The notes: generated by a model not told the origin, from the sequence alone. Positions 9,130 through 20,574 are shown, counted from the stretch's first letter. The stretch: DNA of 64,000 nucleotides from Isochrysis galbana (GCA_018136815.1 CM030933.1:7231137-7295136), one strand, 5' to 3'. Numbers and translations are program-made.

Positions 9130-10839
9130 ATGATGTTGACGGATTGGAGGGTATCAATGGCTGTGTTCAATCTGGCGCTCGCTTCTGCCTACTCTGCACT
9201 CGGGATCACCTGGATGTTGGCTGCTATGCGGAGGCGTCGATCGGCTGCAGCGCTCCCGCAGATGATTTCAATCGCTCATAAGGCACTTTTTCCGCCGCCT
9301 CCCTTGGCGGTTGTGCTGCCGGTGAAAGGTGCACACCTTCAGTCGGCAAACAATTGGCGCGCCCAGCTGCTGCATCATGGTTACAGCGGCAAGGTCACAT
9401 TTGTTTTTGTTGTTCAGGACTCCGCCGATCCTGCGTACGTGCTGTGAGTCTCGCCATCCACCTCAATCCGCAGCATAGTCAATGCCTGCAGACAAGTCTC
9501 TGGTCTCCAGTTTGTGTGAATTGATTCACTTGCTCTGAGAAAGCATGCCCCGTCATCATTGTGTATTCTTGTAGGATTAAGCAGCTTCAGGCTAGCGGTT
9601 CCCTTCCTGTCGAGGGCGTACAAGTGCTTGTGGCGGGCCTGGCGCAGAGGACTTCACAAAAGTTGCACAACATGGTGTACGCGATCGAGCGCGTCGACAC
9701 TTCGGCTGAACTCGTTCTCATGCTTGACGACGACATGGTGATGGTGAGAACTGCTCCAGTGGCAATGGCCGGAGTTGCACGCGGCACATAGCATGTCTCC
9801 TTCGCCACTGCAAATACTTCCCAAGATCGCGGGTTGACACTCTCCTGCATGTTTGTTCCCATATCATCAGGCACCTGGTGCAATCGATCTCCTAGCATTT
9901 GAATTGAAGGCGGACCCATCACTCCTGGCCTCATCGGGTTTCTCGTGTGATGTCCCTTCCAATGGGTCGCTTGCTGCGCACGTGGCTTGCATCTTCCGCC
10001 TTCTCCTCGAGGTCTCTACCTCATCGGGCAAAGCAGCTTCAGCATGGGGCGGCTGCTGTATGATGCGGCGGAAGGACTTGATGGGATCTGTTCCAGACGG
10101 AGTTATGCAGCATTGGAAGAATGACGGGTACTCGGACGATTGGATCATCACACAAGTAGCACGACGGCACCAACGGAAGATTGCCAACCCTCCATTGTTG
10201 TTTCTCAATCTTGTGGAATTCAATACCATGAGGCAAGTGTACAATTTCTTGCATCGCCAATTTTTCGTTCTTGATACCTATGTCCAACCTCGACGTGGCG
10301 AATCGAGCCGGCCTTGGGCAGACCCACATCGACGCGCTTCCTACCTTCTTGCTAGTGCCATGGCTGTTGGAGGCTTGTTTTTCGCAGTGGGTGGTGCATT
10401 GCTACTGCTTCAGCTAGGTCTTCTCCTCAGCACCACCTGGGCTTCTCACGAAACGTTGGGCGATCGTCTTTCTCAACCGGATGTTCTCTCCTTCCTGGTG
10501 TGCTTTGCACTAGCGGCCCCGTTCTCCTTGCTGGCTGGCCGATCCATCGTTCGAGCACAAACAGGGCTAGTTGCAACTCTCTCCCCCGAAGTAGGAGATC
10601 GCATGCGGCGGGAGGGATCTTGGTCATTGATTCTCGCGCCCATTGCATTTCACTTGTACACGGCAATGTGCCCAGTGTTTGTCGTCCATGGCATCTTCGG
10701 ACAGACAGTTCCTTGGTCTGGGGTCCGGTATCACAAATTGCATGGACGTGTGGCACGGATAGAAAGATTGCCGCCAGAAGAGAAAACGCTCGAGAGTGGT
10801 GTGGCGGAGAAACTCAGCAACCTGCTTCGAATCTTCTAG
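9130..10839 (+). CDS. Glucosylceramide synthase, GT21 family, plant/alga type
   Basis: Transfers glucose from UDP-glucose to ceramide at ER/Golgi membranes (family knowledge). Exons 9130-9443, 9575-9743 and 9871-10839 join in phase into a 483-residue protein. Donors are GTGAGT and GTGAGA; acceptors are TTGTAG and ATCAG. An N-terminal membrane anchor (MAVFNLALASAYSALG) precedes the GT-A domain with VLPVKGAH, the metal-binding LMLDDDMVM, a WGGCCMMRRKDL block and the DGYSDDWIITQVARRHQR segment. The last matches the GGYSDDMTLA...QHKR signature of plant enzymes rather than the animal UGCG pattern. Three hydrophobic segments follow. The GTG at 9112 is in frame, but ATG 9130 is the better start. Confidence 0.88.
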
Positions 10840-11316
10840 TTAGCGGCCGGTAGAGCAGGAACCGCAGCAAGTAGCAATGTCAACGACGTAGCGTTGCTAA
10901 GACGCATTGCACGGTGCAGGCGAGAGCTTAGAGCAGTTTAGCGTCGTCCAAGCTCATGTGGACCCTATCATAGTCGGACACTCAATAAACTTTTGAGTAT
11001 TCTCAGGTCGCGGTCCGTCGAATAGTGGGCCATCGATGGTAGTTTTATTTTCTATGTTTCACGTTTCACGTTTCGCCTTCAACTCTAAGTTTATACTACT
11101 AATTCACATGGCACATGGGGGAGGCGCCTCGTACCCTCCCCCTCAGGCTCCAAAATCCCCTCCGGGGGGCTTGTCGGTGCCTCCCTCGCCGCCACCCAGC
11201 CCACCACCGCGGGTGCCTCCCTCTCCACCCCCATTGTCGCCTCCATTGCCACCGCCTCCCTTGACTCCTCCACCATCCCATCCACGTTCCTTCTTCCCCG
11301 CCTGCTACTTGTCAGA
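10840..11316. other. 3' flank of the glucosylceramide synthase; Pro-codon-rich repeat
   Basis: A probable 3' end of the gene lies around AATAAA-like ACTCAATAAACTTTTG (about 10980-10996). 11190-11285 is a CCTCCC/CCACC-rich block that recurs at 11966-12065. Read on the minus strand, that repeat gives a Gly-rich (GGGG, GDGG) frame. No gene seen. Confidence 0.55.
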
Positions 11317-11640
11317 GCAAGGCTGATCTCACTCTTGGAGATTGCCTGCGAGGGCGCGCCGGCAGCTAGCGCGGAATGCGGTTCTTGCGGGGAGCTCATG
11401 GAGCTTTCCTCGGGGTTGACTACGGGCATGGTGATTGACGCACGACGCATGACGCACGAAGGGCGCGGAAGTGCGGAAGGAGGCTTGTGGGAGGTGGTGG
11501 CAGGCGACTGGGGGTGGCTCAGGCGCGTGCTTGACTTGTATTGACTCGTTGACTCGGGGTATAGACTCGGGAACTCGGGGGGACTCGCTTGGGAACACGG
11601 TGGGCCTCGCCGAAGTTGCTACAAAAAGCTCGAGGACAAA
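11317..11640 (+). repeat. Dispersed repeat family R, copy 2
   Basis: About 320 bp matching 45036-45380 over its whole length, including GACTCGGGGTATAGACTCGG and CGAAGTTGCTACAA. The first 130 bp also match 4263-4390. It directly follows the Gly/Pro-codon block ending near 11300. Confidence 0.75.
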
Positions 11641-12857
11641 GAGCCACACAAACTATACCAAACGGGGCGAAAACTAACCACACCTGGACGGACGGCCAGG
11701 CGTCGGCACCAGGGCAACTCAGCAACGCGCAGACATGCGACAGAGGGGAGGCCGACACAACAAGGGCAGATCTCGTTGGGGAGCTATGACCGATAGATCA
11801 GAGAAGACAACAGACGGTCATGGAACATTTGATGGGTGGAGGTTGGGGATCAGAAACAGGCTTGACAGACGGGACAGGAACGGGCGTATTGGGTGCGGGA
11901 TCGGAAATCGAATTCGGCAGCTGCTGCTCCGCCGCCGTTGTTGCCACCGCCCTTTTCCCCTCCTTTGCCGCCACCACGCCCACCACCGCGGCTGCCTCCC
12001 TCTCCACCCCCCTTGTCGCCTCCATTGCCACCGCCTCCCTTGACTCCTCCACCATCCCATCCACCTCCGTCTCGGTTATCGTTGATCGTTGAATCCCCGG
12101 TTCGGGGACCGACGAAGTCCGCACTCCCGCACTCCCGCACTCCCGCACTCCGCTCTCTCTCCGCGCTCTCCAGCGGCGCGTGCGCATGGCGCGCTGGCGC
12201 GCGCCACGACCTGCTCTCAAGGGTCCTGGTCCTGGGGGGGCTCACAGAGGGCCTGCCAGGCAGCTCAACAGCTCAAGGGGGCAGCGGAGGCTGGGGCTCA
12301 GCCCCTGGCCTCTCCTGCCTCTCGCTCTCCTGCCTCGCCGGTCTTGGGTGCCCCCTACAGCCCACTGTTTGCTGGATGGCTGGATGGGGTTCTGCGCGTA
12401 GGAGCGCGTAGGCAAGCCGGTGTCATCCTTCTCAGGTTGGGGCTGGAAGTGGTGTGGTGTGGGGCTCTGGCGGCCATGCTGCGTGGGCGCAGGTGAAGCA
12501 GAAATCGGCCGAGTGCTCCGAGTGCGGTGGCATGAAACGCCGGTGAGACCGCCGACCGGTGTACCCGGACCTTTTAGTCCGAACACTAGCGACAAGGGGG
12601 GGCTGACCACCGGCCTCCCCGGAGCCGGTTTCTCCGCTAAAGGGCGAGAACTGGGGAAGGGGGAGGGGGTTGTGTCGAACACGCGATGACTACAGGCTCA
12701 TAGGCAGAGGGCCGTTCGATCGAGCCGGCAGCTGACGCGGTCGTGATAGGGTCGTTGATTGTTGCTGGCGGGAAGATGTCTGACAGATCATAGTAAGAGT
12801 CGGGTCTGAGAGTGTCTGCCATCGGGCGCTACGAGCGATGAGGTAGACTGAAGGTCG
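11641..12857. other. Repeat-rich intergenic region, no gene seen
   Basis: 11966-12065 repeats the CCTCC block of 11190-11285. CACTCCCG is tandemly repeated at 12123-12150. 12230-12350 belongs to the GC-rich retroposon family (AGCTCAAGGGGGCAGCGGAGGCTGGGGC-like text, compare 38850-38890). A short minus-strand frame at 12637-12822 (MADTLRPDSYYDLSDIFPPA) looks protein-like but is unassigned. Confidence 0.55.
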
Positions 12858-15800
12858 GAGGATTGCGACGCGTGGCGTCGGAGCCGAAGAGAATTCCGCA
12901 AGTACTACGTATGGCTGTACTCCCCTAAAAAAGCGCAGAGAATACCTCAGCTGGAGACGACACTGTCGGACCGCCCGATAAGCGACCTAGACCGTCGCCG
13001 ACTGGAAGGGCACATAGAAGTGGAAGAGACTATCCGAGCGATAAGAAGCATCGGACTGGGAAAAAGCGCAGGCCCGGATGGACTGCCGGCGGAAGTGTAC
13101 AAAGCACACGAGAAGATAGCGGCTCCATTGCTAACTAGACTTTATAACCAAGCGTTGGTCACGGGAACCCTAGCGTTTACTCTGAGAGAAGGCGACATAA
13201 TACTACTCTATAAGAAAGGAGATGCGCGGGATCCACGAAACTATAGACCCATCACCCTGCTACAGAGCGACTACAAAATATTAGCCAAAATCCTAACTAG
13301 CAGACTCAGCAAAGTGATAGGGAAGATCATATCGGAAAACCAACTAGGATTCGTCCCAAGGAGACTCATCAGCGAGGCCACGCACCTCCTCCAACTTACA
13401 AGAGCATATCTCGACGAGACCGGAGATCCGGGCCTGCTTCTAGCCCTGGACTGGGAGAAGGCGTTCGACAGAGTGAGTTGGGAGTTCTACCACCTCGCCC
13501 TTAAACTCCTGAATTTCGGGAAGGACTTCCGGACATTGGCGGAGGCGCTCACGAGTGAAGACGCCCGGCCGGTACGAACTATCAAGACCAATGGCGGGAG
13601 AAGCTACCCGTTCACCGTGGGTAGCGGCATGCCGCAAGGCTGCCCGCTGTCACCGCTCACGTTTCTCCTAACCACGGAGGCACTCACCCGCGCTATCAAC
13701 GGCGACGAAGACATCAGCGGCGTAAACCTAAACGGGTACAGCCTGAAGATAAGCCAATTCGCCGACGACACGGCGCTGATAGCGCGCGATTATAGGAGCC
13801 TTCAGAAGTCCCTACAATGGGTGGAGCTACACGAGAAAGCGACGGGCGGCAAGACTAACGCCGACAAATTCCAAGGACTGAGAATGGGATCCCAAAGGCT
13901 CCGTAAGCCCCCGTGGGATATGAGGAAATACAATTGGATAAATAACGACGAATACCTAACTATCTTAGGCGTCCCTCTGGGAGCGCCGGAATCGCTTAAA
14001 CCCTTTTGGTCGAAATTAGCAGACAAGATCGACGCGAGAGTCGCTAAGCTAGCGCCGGCCACTAACTATATGACGATATTCGGTAGGGCGTCAATCGTGA
14101 ACTTCATAATATATGGTATACCAAGATACTGGCTACAAACCTTGGCCGCCCCCAGATGGTTTCACACCCGGGTAAAGAAAGCGGCGGAGGCCGTCCTCTG
14201 GACAAGCCCGTACACCAATAGACAAAACAAATGGATAAAACACCCACACTACGCCGTGTCGCACGATAAGAGTGCAACTAGAACACTAGGGCTGGGGATT
14301 CTAGATTGGCCGTCCCATGTAAAAGCACTCCAGGCTAAATGGATCTTGAACTACCTAAACGCGAGAAAGGCACTATGGAAACACGCGCTCGATGCTTGGT
14401 TCTGCCGAACCGGACTAGGGAGAGGAGCAGTCCTCTCCACGATCCCCACGAAAATATTGACGGGAAGTATCAGGGGAAACCCGGCGCTCCCAGTCTTCGG
14501 GAAGGAGGCGATTACTAACTTCAGGGAACTCGACATACAACCCTCCTTCCTTACACGGGAAGGCGCGCTATCGCAGCCAATATGGCACAATCCCCACATC
14601 CCGCCCCCAAAAGTGCGCGCCCCGTGGGCGCGCCTATGGGAAGCGTTGCACACCAACGTAATACATAACGTATTCAAAGACGGCGCTTTTACAACGCCGT
14701 ATAGCAAAAAAGAGTGCTCGGCATATCTCGAACACCTACCCGAAACGTTCATTCACGAGGGACGCTCGATACACAAAAAAGATTTTCTCGACTCGTGGGA
14801 CGAGATAGTCGGCCACGCAACGCGTGTGATAGAGCGTTCGAAAGAGCGCCCGCCTTCAGCCACTAAAGGACAAAAGTCGCACGACACAAACACCCCGCCT
14901 CAAAGACCGGGGACCGAGCCACAGAACAAAGAGGTCAGGGTTTCTGAAGACGAAAAATACATCAGCAAGCTAAACAATATATGGCTACATATCGAAACTG
15001 ACTACCTAGGAGAGGTAACAGACACCGGCAACGTGGCAGAAGTCGGAGAGATCCAACACTATCACCCGCCAGCCAGATGGGAGGGCGGATACAAAGGCCC
15101 AAGGCACATGGAGTACCCCCTCGCGGATGAATATGCCATACGAAAAGGAAAGGTCGCACTTGACGCGATAACAGTCGCAGACATTACCAAGGCCACGCTT
15201 AAAGCGACCCGGAGCAACGCCCCGCAAGCGGCAAGATTAGCATGGGAGAGAAGGCTGAATATCACAAACGAAGAATGGAAGCACATAGCTAAACTATACA
15301 CAATGCCGTTATTGAAACACACAGACAAGCACCTCCACTTCAAACATATCACACACAGAAGAATTGGTACTAGAAATAGATTCACAGACACTCAGACAGA
15401 CATATGTAGGCTATGTCGTCGACACCGCGAAAACTCGTGCCATCTAGCGTGGTGTCCCGCGACGAAAACCATCTTCGAGACCATAGACGCCCTCAACAAC
15501 TACACTCCTCCCCCCAAAAGGACACGCACACAGAAAATAAAGGATAGATTATTTGCATATCCTGGTACGAACACTCCCGAAAGCCTAAAAGCACTATACG
15601 TGATAGCGTGGAAATATATACTAAGAGACTTCTACAGAGTAGAATTTGAGTCATACGAATACCACTACATACCTATCCTAGAGTCTACACTAGTGAGATT
15701 CACTACATTAGTCAGGGGCCTCACCCCGCCAAAAGCGCACTGCTCTGCACGCACGCACAGAGCCGCTCAAGGGAGAAAGCCCAAACTCAAGAAATCGCTA

Positions 15801-15908
15801 GAACTCAGCGCCCCCGTATTCATTGAAAACGAGAAAGGTAGACTACAACTGAGCGAAAACACCCGCCTCGTAGCAAAAGCACTTGGCCTCGCTGAAAGAC
15901 TCGCATAA
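12858..15908 (+). CDS. LINE (non-LTR) reverse transcriptase ORF, 5'-truncated element
   Basis: One uninterrupted frame of about 1,015 codons without a convincing start ATG. It opens after a stop near 12855, inside the linker that normally follows the endonuclease (REFRKYYVWLYSP). It contains the RT motifs GKSAGPDGLPAEVY, NYRPITLL, LALDWEKAFDRV, MPQGCPLSPL and the catalytic QFADDTALIA. These are followed by a thumb/connector and the C-terminal zinc knuckle CRLCRRHREN..H...C. The apurinic endonuclease expected upstream is absent, so this is a 5'-truncated copy, typical of target-primed reverse transcription. The intact frame suggests a young insertion. Its C-terminus matches the fragments at 1620-2422 and 3886-4120. 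Confidence 0.92.
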   Translation, partial: EDCDAWRRSRREFRKYYVWLYSPKKAQRIPQLETTLSDRPISDLDRRRLEGHIEVEETIRAIRSIGLGKSAGPDGLPAEVYKAHEKIAAPLLTRLYNQALVTGTLAFTLREGDIILLYKKGDARDPRNYRPITLLQSDYKILAKILTSRLSKVIGKIISENQLGFVPRRLISEATHLLQLTRAYLDETGDPGLLLALDWEKAFDRVSWEFYHLALKLLNFGKDFRTLAEALTSEDARPVRTIKTNGGRSYPFTVGSGMPQGCPLSPLTFLLTTEALTRAINGDEDISGVNLNGYSLKISQFADDTALIARDYRSLQKSLQWVELHEKATGGKTNADKFQGLRMGSQRLRKPPWDMRKYNWINNDEYLTILGVPLGAPESLKPFWSKLADKIDARVAKLAPATNYMTIFGRASIVNFIIYGIPRYWLQTLAAPRWFHTRVKKAAEAVLWTSPYTNRQNKWIKHPHYAVSHDKSATRTLGLGILDWPSHVKALQAKWILNYLNARKALWKHALDAWFCRTGLGRGAVLSTIPTKILTGSIRGNPALPVFGKEAITNFRELDIQPSFLTREGALSQPIWHNPHIPPPKVRAPWARLWEALHTNVIHNVFKDGAFTTPYSKKECSAYLEHLPETFIHEGRSIHKKDFLDSWDEIVGHATRVIERSKERPPSATKGQKSHDTNTPPQRPGTEPQNKEVRVSEDEKYISKLNNIWLHIETDYLGEVTDTGNVAEVGEIQHYHPPARWEGGYKGPRHMEYPLADEYAIRKGKVALDAITVADITKATLKATRSNAPQAARLAWERRLNITNEEWKHIAKLYTMPLLKHTDKHLHFKHITHRRIGTRNRFTDTQTDICRLCRRHRENSCHLAWCPATKTIFETIDALNNYTPPPKRTRTQKIKDRLFAYPGTNTPESLKALYVIAWKYILRDFYRVEFESYEYHYIPILESTLVRFTTLVRGLTPPKAHCSARTHRAAQGRKPKLKKSLELSAPVFIENEKGRLQLSENTRLVAKALGLAERLA

Positions 15909-16245
15909 CATGAAGCGTCGGCCCGGGGAAACTTACCATCTAAGAACGCGATCGATCACTATAGGTTATCTAAGAGGAACGCCGCGCACACTAAGCCAAG
16001 GGGCCACGGAACAACTATAAAAACAAACGGGTCACTCAGTGGCACAGGAGGGAGCGGAGAACACGCCGCTGAGGACAAGTGCACACAGCTCCGCTCGGAC
16101 CCCCCACATATCCCGAGCCCCTAAGTAGAGCACGAGGGGAGTTGCCGCAAGGCGGGGAATGAGGGTGAGGAAGGGAAGGGGGCGTGGCTACGAATATGCG
16201 AGTCAGTGCCACGGGGGAGGCGAGAATATTAAAAGGTTTTTTTTT
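15909..16245 (+). repeat. LINE 3' UTR and tail
   Basis: Follows the RT stop. It holds ACACGCCGCTGAGGACAAGTG, GTAGAGCACGAGGGGAGT and a terminal AATATTAAAAGG before a T-run. A second copy of this 3' UTR, interrupted by another element, is at 48541-49386. Confidence 0.8.
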
Positions 16246-16366
16246 CCTCCCCTGGTGCGTACTACAGAGTAACAAGGGTGGATTCCTTGCGCTGCAAAGC
16301 ACTTGCCTGAGCCACAGCGCAAGAGCCGATAAGTGGGAACATGGGGATCGGAAGCGTAGATCCTTG

Positions 16367-18308
16367 CTACCGTATTCTTCTCGCAGATGGCGTTTTCCCG
16401 AGCTTCTTGGGACCTTTCATCGGGAGAAGTATACGGAGAAGCTGGGCGGGTGCCAGGTGCTCCATATCACCATCCTCGTAGACAACAAGGAAACCATCCT
16501 TGCTGTCGTACCCTGTGACACGGCCCTCAAAACGGCCATGCCCGGGGAAATATTTTGCTACACGTCGATCCACGAGCGATTTCGGATCCTTGAGTCTCAA
16601 GTTAGAAAGGCATTCGAGCTCCACGTCCTCTTCATCCCCATCAGAATACAAGATACGAAATCCAGTGAGTGCGTCGTGAGCCACTACCTGTTCAACGCAC
16701 GAGCCGTCATGTCAAAGCCAATGAATGTCACTCAGGTGGATACGGCCATCATGCAGCCACTATTGCCGGCTGCCACACGATTCGGAACACCAGTGAGGCG
16801 CAAGGTCCAACAGCGCACGCCTTCCGTGATGCAAGGCAGGTAGATGAGAAAACGGCATTATGGCGCCAAGGAAGGGACTGGATGTGCAAGAAACGAGACA
16901 ACGCACCTTGCCAGCAAAGTCGCCGAAGCCTGCAAATCTCTTGGTGATGCTCAAGCCTATGAGTGCTGCTGGCGGTGGTACATTCAAAGCATCTACTTCA
17001 GGAGCCAGAAGATCGCTCAGGATGCCTCGCCCACCTTGTATGGTACTTTTCCCACGACCGCGTTTGATGCCACGTGACGGAGCATCGACAGCATGCGCCT
17101 ACACTAGAGCAGGTGTAACGAGGCCGTCTTAGCTGTGAACTATCACAACCCCATTCTCATCTTCAGGGCTACTAATTCCTGGTACATTTCTCATGCTGCC
17201 GGTGTCGCTAGCTGTCCTCCCCGAGGACGATTTACCTGCATGGTCACATCCGTTAGCCAGAAATTGCAGCCAAATTTGCGATGGGGCGCAACCACGGGAG
17301 CGGCGCGGTGGGCAGTGCGTGGATCCGGCTTGCCATCGCGCAGAACATTGCAGAAGAGCAACGCCGCACCACATTGAGGGCGGACCGAGAGCCCCAGCTG
17401 AGGAAACTCTGTGTGGCCGACTCCCTTTGGCAATGTGTTCAGGTAGACAAATATGGTGACTAATCGTCGTGCTCCCTGGCCCACGTCAACACGCATCGTT
17501 CCCATCTCCGTCTCACGCGAAGACGCACTCGGCACAGAGCTCCGGGTACAATTTGACACGCCACCAGTGGATGCATGCTTTGAGCATATCATCTTGAGGC
17601 TATTCGGCTGCTGCCTGTCACCGACGACCTTGCTTGGAGTAGGGCCATAATCTGAGGTTGCAGTGACGTCGTTCCCAATTGCAGCAGATACATCAACGTC
17701 CTCCTCTCCGTCTACGTGAAGGAGGCCGAGGTCGTGATGCAGGCCGAAACTTGCACCATCCGCATATGACACGATCTGCAGAGGCTCAATGTGATCCGGA
17801 GGCAGCCCCACTAGCTCGGTCGCACGACCCTCAAGAGCTCGAATGGTAGCAGTAGCTGCCTTGGGCAATGCCAATGAAAGAGATGTTCGCTCTGGTGAGA
17901 GCGTGTCATTGCCATCGGCGTCATCGGTGTGGGAGCGTTTGAAGGCGGCACGATGACCCGTGATCAATGTGTCTAGATGGTCGAGCTCGTGGGGCGACAC
18001 GAAGCGTTCCACCTGTGCCGGGGGGTCACGATGAGTTGCTGAGATGGTGCCCTACATTGGTGAACCTAGCGCACAGCCACAGTACTGACCAGGAAGATAT
18101 TTGGCGAGGTGTGAAGAGGGACGAGACGTCGGCCGCCGCAGCAGGCGTGGGGCGCGACGGGCCCCGCATGGAACAGTTTAACGATCCGCTCCGAGAGCAG
18201 TGGGTCGCGAGTCGGGTCGCGGCCACTGTCGAGGCCGCGCCGCCCGTCAGTGAGGTACGATGAAGTGAGGTTGGCCAGCTCGCGAGACGTAGAGGTGGTG
18301 GTGGGCAT
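16367..18308 (-). CDS. Predicted prolyl-4-hydroxylase-like dioxygenase fused to two Tudor-like repeats
   Basis: The best model has four exons: 18308-18090, 18012-17236, 17098-16907 and 16687-16367. All junctions are phase 0, giving 502 residues. Residues about 70-330 form a 2-oxoglutarate/Fe(II) prolyl-4-hydroxylase fold. It has FLVERFVSPHELDHL at its start, SYADGASFGLHHD (HxD, about 165-167), a distal His in RTAHRAAPV (about 308) and RKFGCNFW. Residues about 385-490 hold two related repeats, KRFAGFGDFAGKV...YSDGDEEDVE and KYFPGHGRFEGRV...YEDGDMEHL, of the Tudor-like type. The hydroxylase and each repeat are clear. The fusion depends on the 137-bp intron (GTAAAT...TAG). Without it the first frame stops just after the dioxygenase domain and these would be two genes. 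Confidence 0.65.
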
Positions 18309-18784
18309 GGACAAATACAGCGGCCGAGCCTAATCTATTCTTCGAGCGCCCGCGTCGACCGGCACGCCGAGCGTGCAGCACACACGCTCAGCGGCTCAGG
18401 GCACGCCGCGGTGCCGCAGCCGATGAGCGCCAGCAAAGGGGGTGTGAAGAAACCTCTCTCTCCTCCTCCTCTCTCTTCTCTTTCTGTCTTTCCTCTGCGC
18501 TCTTTATATAGTTTGATACCGTGTATGTGAAGGAAGTCTCTCTCCCCCCACCGCCGTCGCCGTTCTTCTATTTTCTTCCTCCTCTTCCCCTTTTAGAGGG
18601 TTCCTTTACTCCGTTTTGCTTTGGTGCACCTGGAGTACTCTACTTCAACATTTCATTACTTCAACTGAGGTTAGAAGTAGGAGTACTCTTTGAATAGTGA
18701 TAAATTATGATAGAGTGCAGAGAATTGAAGAGCAAACCGTCGGTGTAATAGAAAGTTCGCGGACGGCGTCAGTCACGGGACCCA
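18309..18784. other. Divergent intergenic region between the hydroxylase gene and COX11
   Basis: 476 bp between two divergent start codons, so it should hold both promoters.  A pyrimidine-rich belt (18450-18600, CTCTCTCC and TCTTCTTCC) ends CCCCTTTTAG, which could be a 5' UTR intron acceptor for COX11. TTTATATAG lies at about 18500. No ORF of note. Confidence 0.5.
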
Positions 18785-19642
18785 ATGCATCGCGCCGTGT
18801 GCCGCCTCGCTCTGCGCCCTCAGCCGGTGAAGCTCGCGCGGTGGCCATCGGCTTCAGCGCTGGTCAGCCAGCTGACTCGCCCACTCATCCATACATCGCT
18901 CTGCCGTCCCAATGCTTCGCGGCTGGCGGTCGCTCGTGCGCGATGTGCCAGCAGCAAGAGCAGCAGCAGCAGTAACCGTGAGGAACGTGGGGGGAGGAGC
19001 AGCCATGGCGGCAGGGGCGGCGCTGGCAGTGACAGCAGGGATGGTACAAGTGGGGATGGGCAGTCTAATTGGGATAACGCGTCGATTGGTGCCGCGTGTT
19101 TGGCCGTCGCGATTGGCGCAGTCGGCCTCTCGTATGCCTCGGTGCCTCTCTACCGAATCTTCTGCCAGGCCACAGGATACGGCGGGACGGTTCGGTCGCA
19201 CAAGAATCGGGTCGACGGATACGACGGCGACGGCTATGATCTGCCCGAGGATCCCGCCTCGCTTCCCGGTAATCGCCATCTTACGGTCACATTTAACACT
19301 GACGTTGCACCAGATTTGCCTTGGTCCTTCAAACCAGCACAGAGTTCGATGACCATGATGGCGGGCGAGACTGCGCTCGCCTTTTTCGAGACGACAAATC
19401 ATTCGACGAAACCGATCATTGGGGTTGCGACGTACAACGTCACTCCGATGCAAGCGGGCCCTTATTTCAATAAGATCCAATGCTTCTGCTTTGATGAGCA
19501 ACGGCTTCTCCCGGGGGAAACAGTGGATATGCCCGTCTTCTTCTACATTGACCCGGAGTTTCTCAGGGACCGTCGTATGAAGAATATCAACACAATGACG
19601 CTATCATATACTTTTTGGAAATCGTCGGATGACGATGAGTAA
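18785..19642 (+). CDS. COX11: Cytochrome c oxidase assembly protein Cox11 (mitochondrial)
   Basis: Cox11 delivers copper to the CuB site of cytochrome oxidase subunit 1 and is anchored in the inner mitochondrial membrane facing the intermembrane space (family knowledge). The single-exon 285-residue product starts with an Arg/Leu/Ser-rich, acid-free presequence (MHRAVCRLALRPQPVKLARW), then a Gly/Ser/Arg-rich linker and one membrane segment (AACLAVAIGAVGLSYASVPL). That runs into the family signature YRIFCQATGYGGTV. The copper-binding CFCF motif (KIQCFCFDEQRLLPGE) and VDMPVFFYIDPEF close the domain. Length and order fit a complete protein. Confidence 0.95.
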   Translation: MHRAVCRLALRPQPVKLARWPSASALVSQLTRPLIHTSLCRPNASRLAVARARCASSKSSSSSNREERGGRSSHGGRGGAGSDSRDGTSGDGQSNWDNASIGAACLAVAIGAVGLSYASVPLYRIFCQATGYGGTVRSHKNRVDGYDGDGYDLPEDPASLPGNRHLTVTFNTDVAPDLPWSFKPAQSSMTMMAGETALAFFETTNHSTKPIIGVATYNVTPMQAGPYFNKIQCFCFDEQRLLPGETVDMPVFFYIDPEFLRDRRMKNINTMTLSYTFWKSSDDDE

Positions 19643-19802
19643 GCGCAGATAAGTCGATCGAGCCGAGGGCGAAGTGTCAAGAATCAATATCAAGGTACTT
19701 TTAGTGTTGGCAACACGTGTTGGTGGACTTTCACGTCTTAAGACGTTGAACATAGGGCGTTGGACATTGGACTTCAAATAATGTTGAACAAAACCCTCTT
19801 AA

Positions 19803-20391
19803 TTATATCGCGGCACTCGCAGCCTTCGATTCTATCATTGTCCTCCGCCCTCGCAACCATCGTTCAAACAAGAGGGGCATGGAGCGCGCGCCGCTACCCC
19901 TCCTCTCTCGCCGTCTAGGCGCCGCCAGCGCAGCCGATATGCTCATGGAAATGCCGGTGTCGCCGAGGCGCCAGCGCGCCGCCGACGCACTCAATCAAGC
20001 ACGCGCGAGTCATCGCGCGGGTCTGCCCGCAATGCACATCAACATGGCAGCCCATGCAGGCTGCCCTCGTGCGATACCGGGCAGCAGCACCAGAGCACCT
20101 AGAGCAGCGCCGCCTCTCCTCGCTCCCACAGGAAACGAATCTCAATTTGGATGTGCTGGAATGGTGGAAGCAACGCAACCATGCGCAGGAGCCGAATGCC
20201 TCCACCGGCCGCGTCCAGGGACTCCCCACTTTGGCCAAGATGGCCCGTCAATTCCTTGGCCGCCTAGCGACCTCCGCGAGCGGCTTGAGTGCGCATTCTC
20301 CAAGGCGGGCAAGCTCCATGATGATTTGAAGGCCGGTCAGCGTGATGACACTCTAGAGCACGCCTTGCTCACGGCACATAATTACCCATGA
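19803..20391 (+). pseudogene. hAT transposase C-terminal relic with frameshift
   Basis: One frame (about 20054-20329) gives LDVLEWWKQR...LPTLAKMARQFLGRLATSAS, the start of the hAT C-terminal dimerisation domain (WW..., P.LA.MAR..L...TSA). The continuation (ER...FSKAGKLHDDLKAGQRDDTLEHALL) is in the next frame, ending at 20391. The two halves abut in order, so this is a frameshifted transposase end. The DDE core upstream is absent. The start of the segment shares CATGGAGCGCGCGCCGCT with the repeat at 569-672. Confidence 0.6.
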
Positions 20392-20455
20392 GTGTCCCTG
20401 AGCAGAGTCATCAGAGTGTGTGTTTGTGTTCCTGTCGCACGAGGCTTCTCTGCGC

Positions 20456-20556
20456 GGTGGCGAGGGAGGCGGCGGCGAAGGCGGCGGTGGCGAGGGAGGC
20501 GGCGGTGAAGGCGGTGGCGGTGAGGGAGGCGGCGGTGAGGGCGGTGGAGGCGACGC
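20456..20556 (+). repeat. GGCGGTGAGGGAG minisatellite
   Basis: Tandem degenerate units of GAGGGAGGCGGCG(G/A)(T/A)GAAGGCGG, about 15-18 bp each, for 100 bp. They are purine/G-rich and lie just downstream of the hAT relic. Confidence 0.75.
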
Positions 20557-20574
20557 GTCGATCTATTTGAGGTG

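Noticed and set aside
8213-9157. 314-codon minus-strand frame rich in Ser, Leu and Pro
   Set aside because: It is the complement of a homopurine tract; low complexity and no start context or domain.
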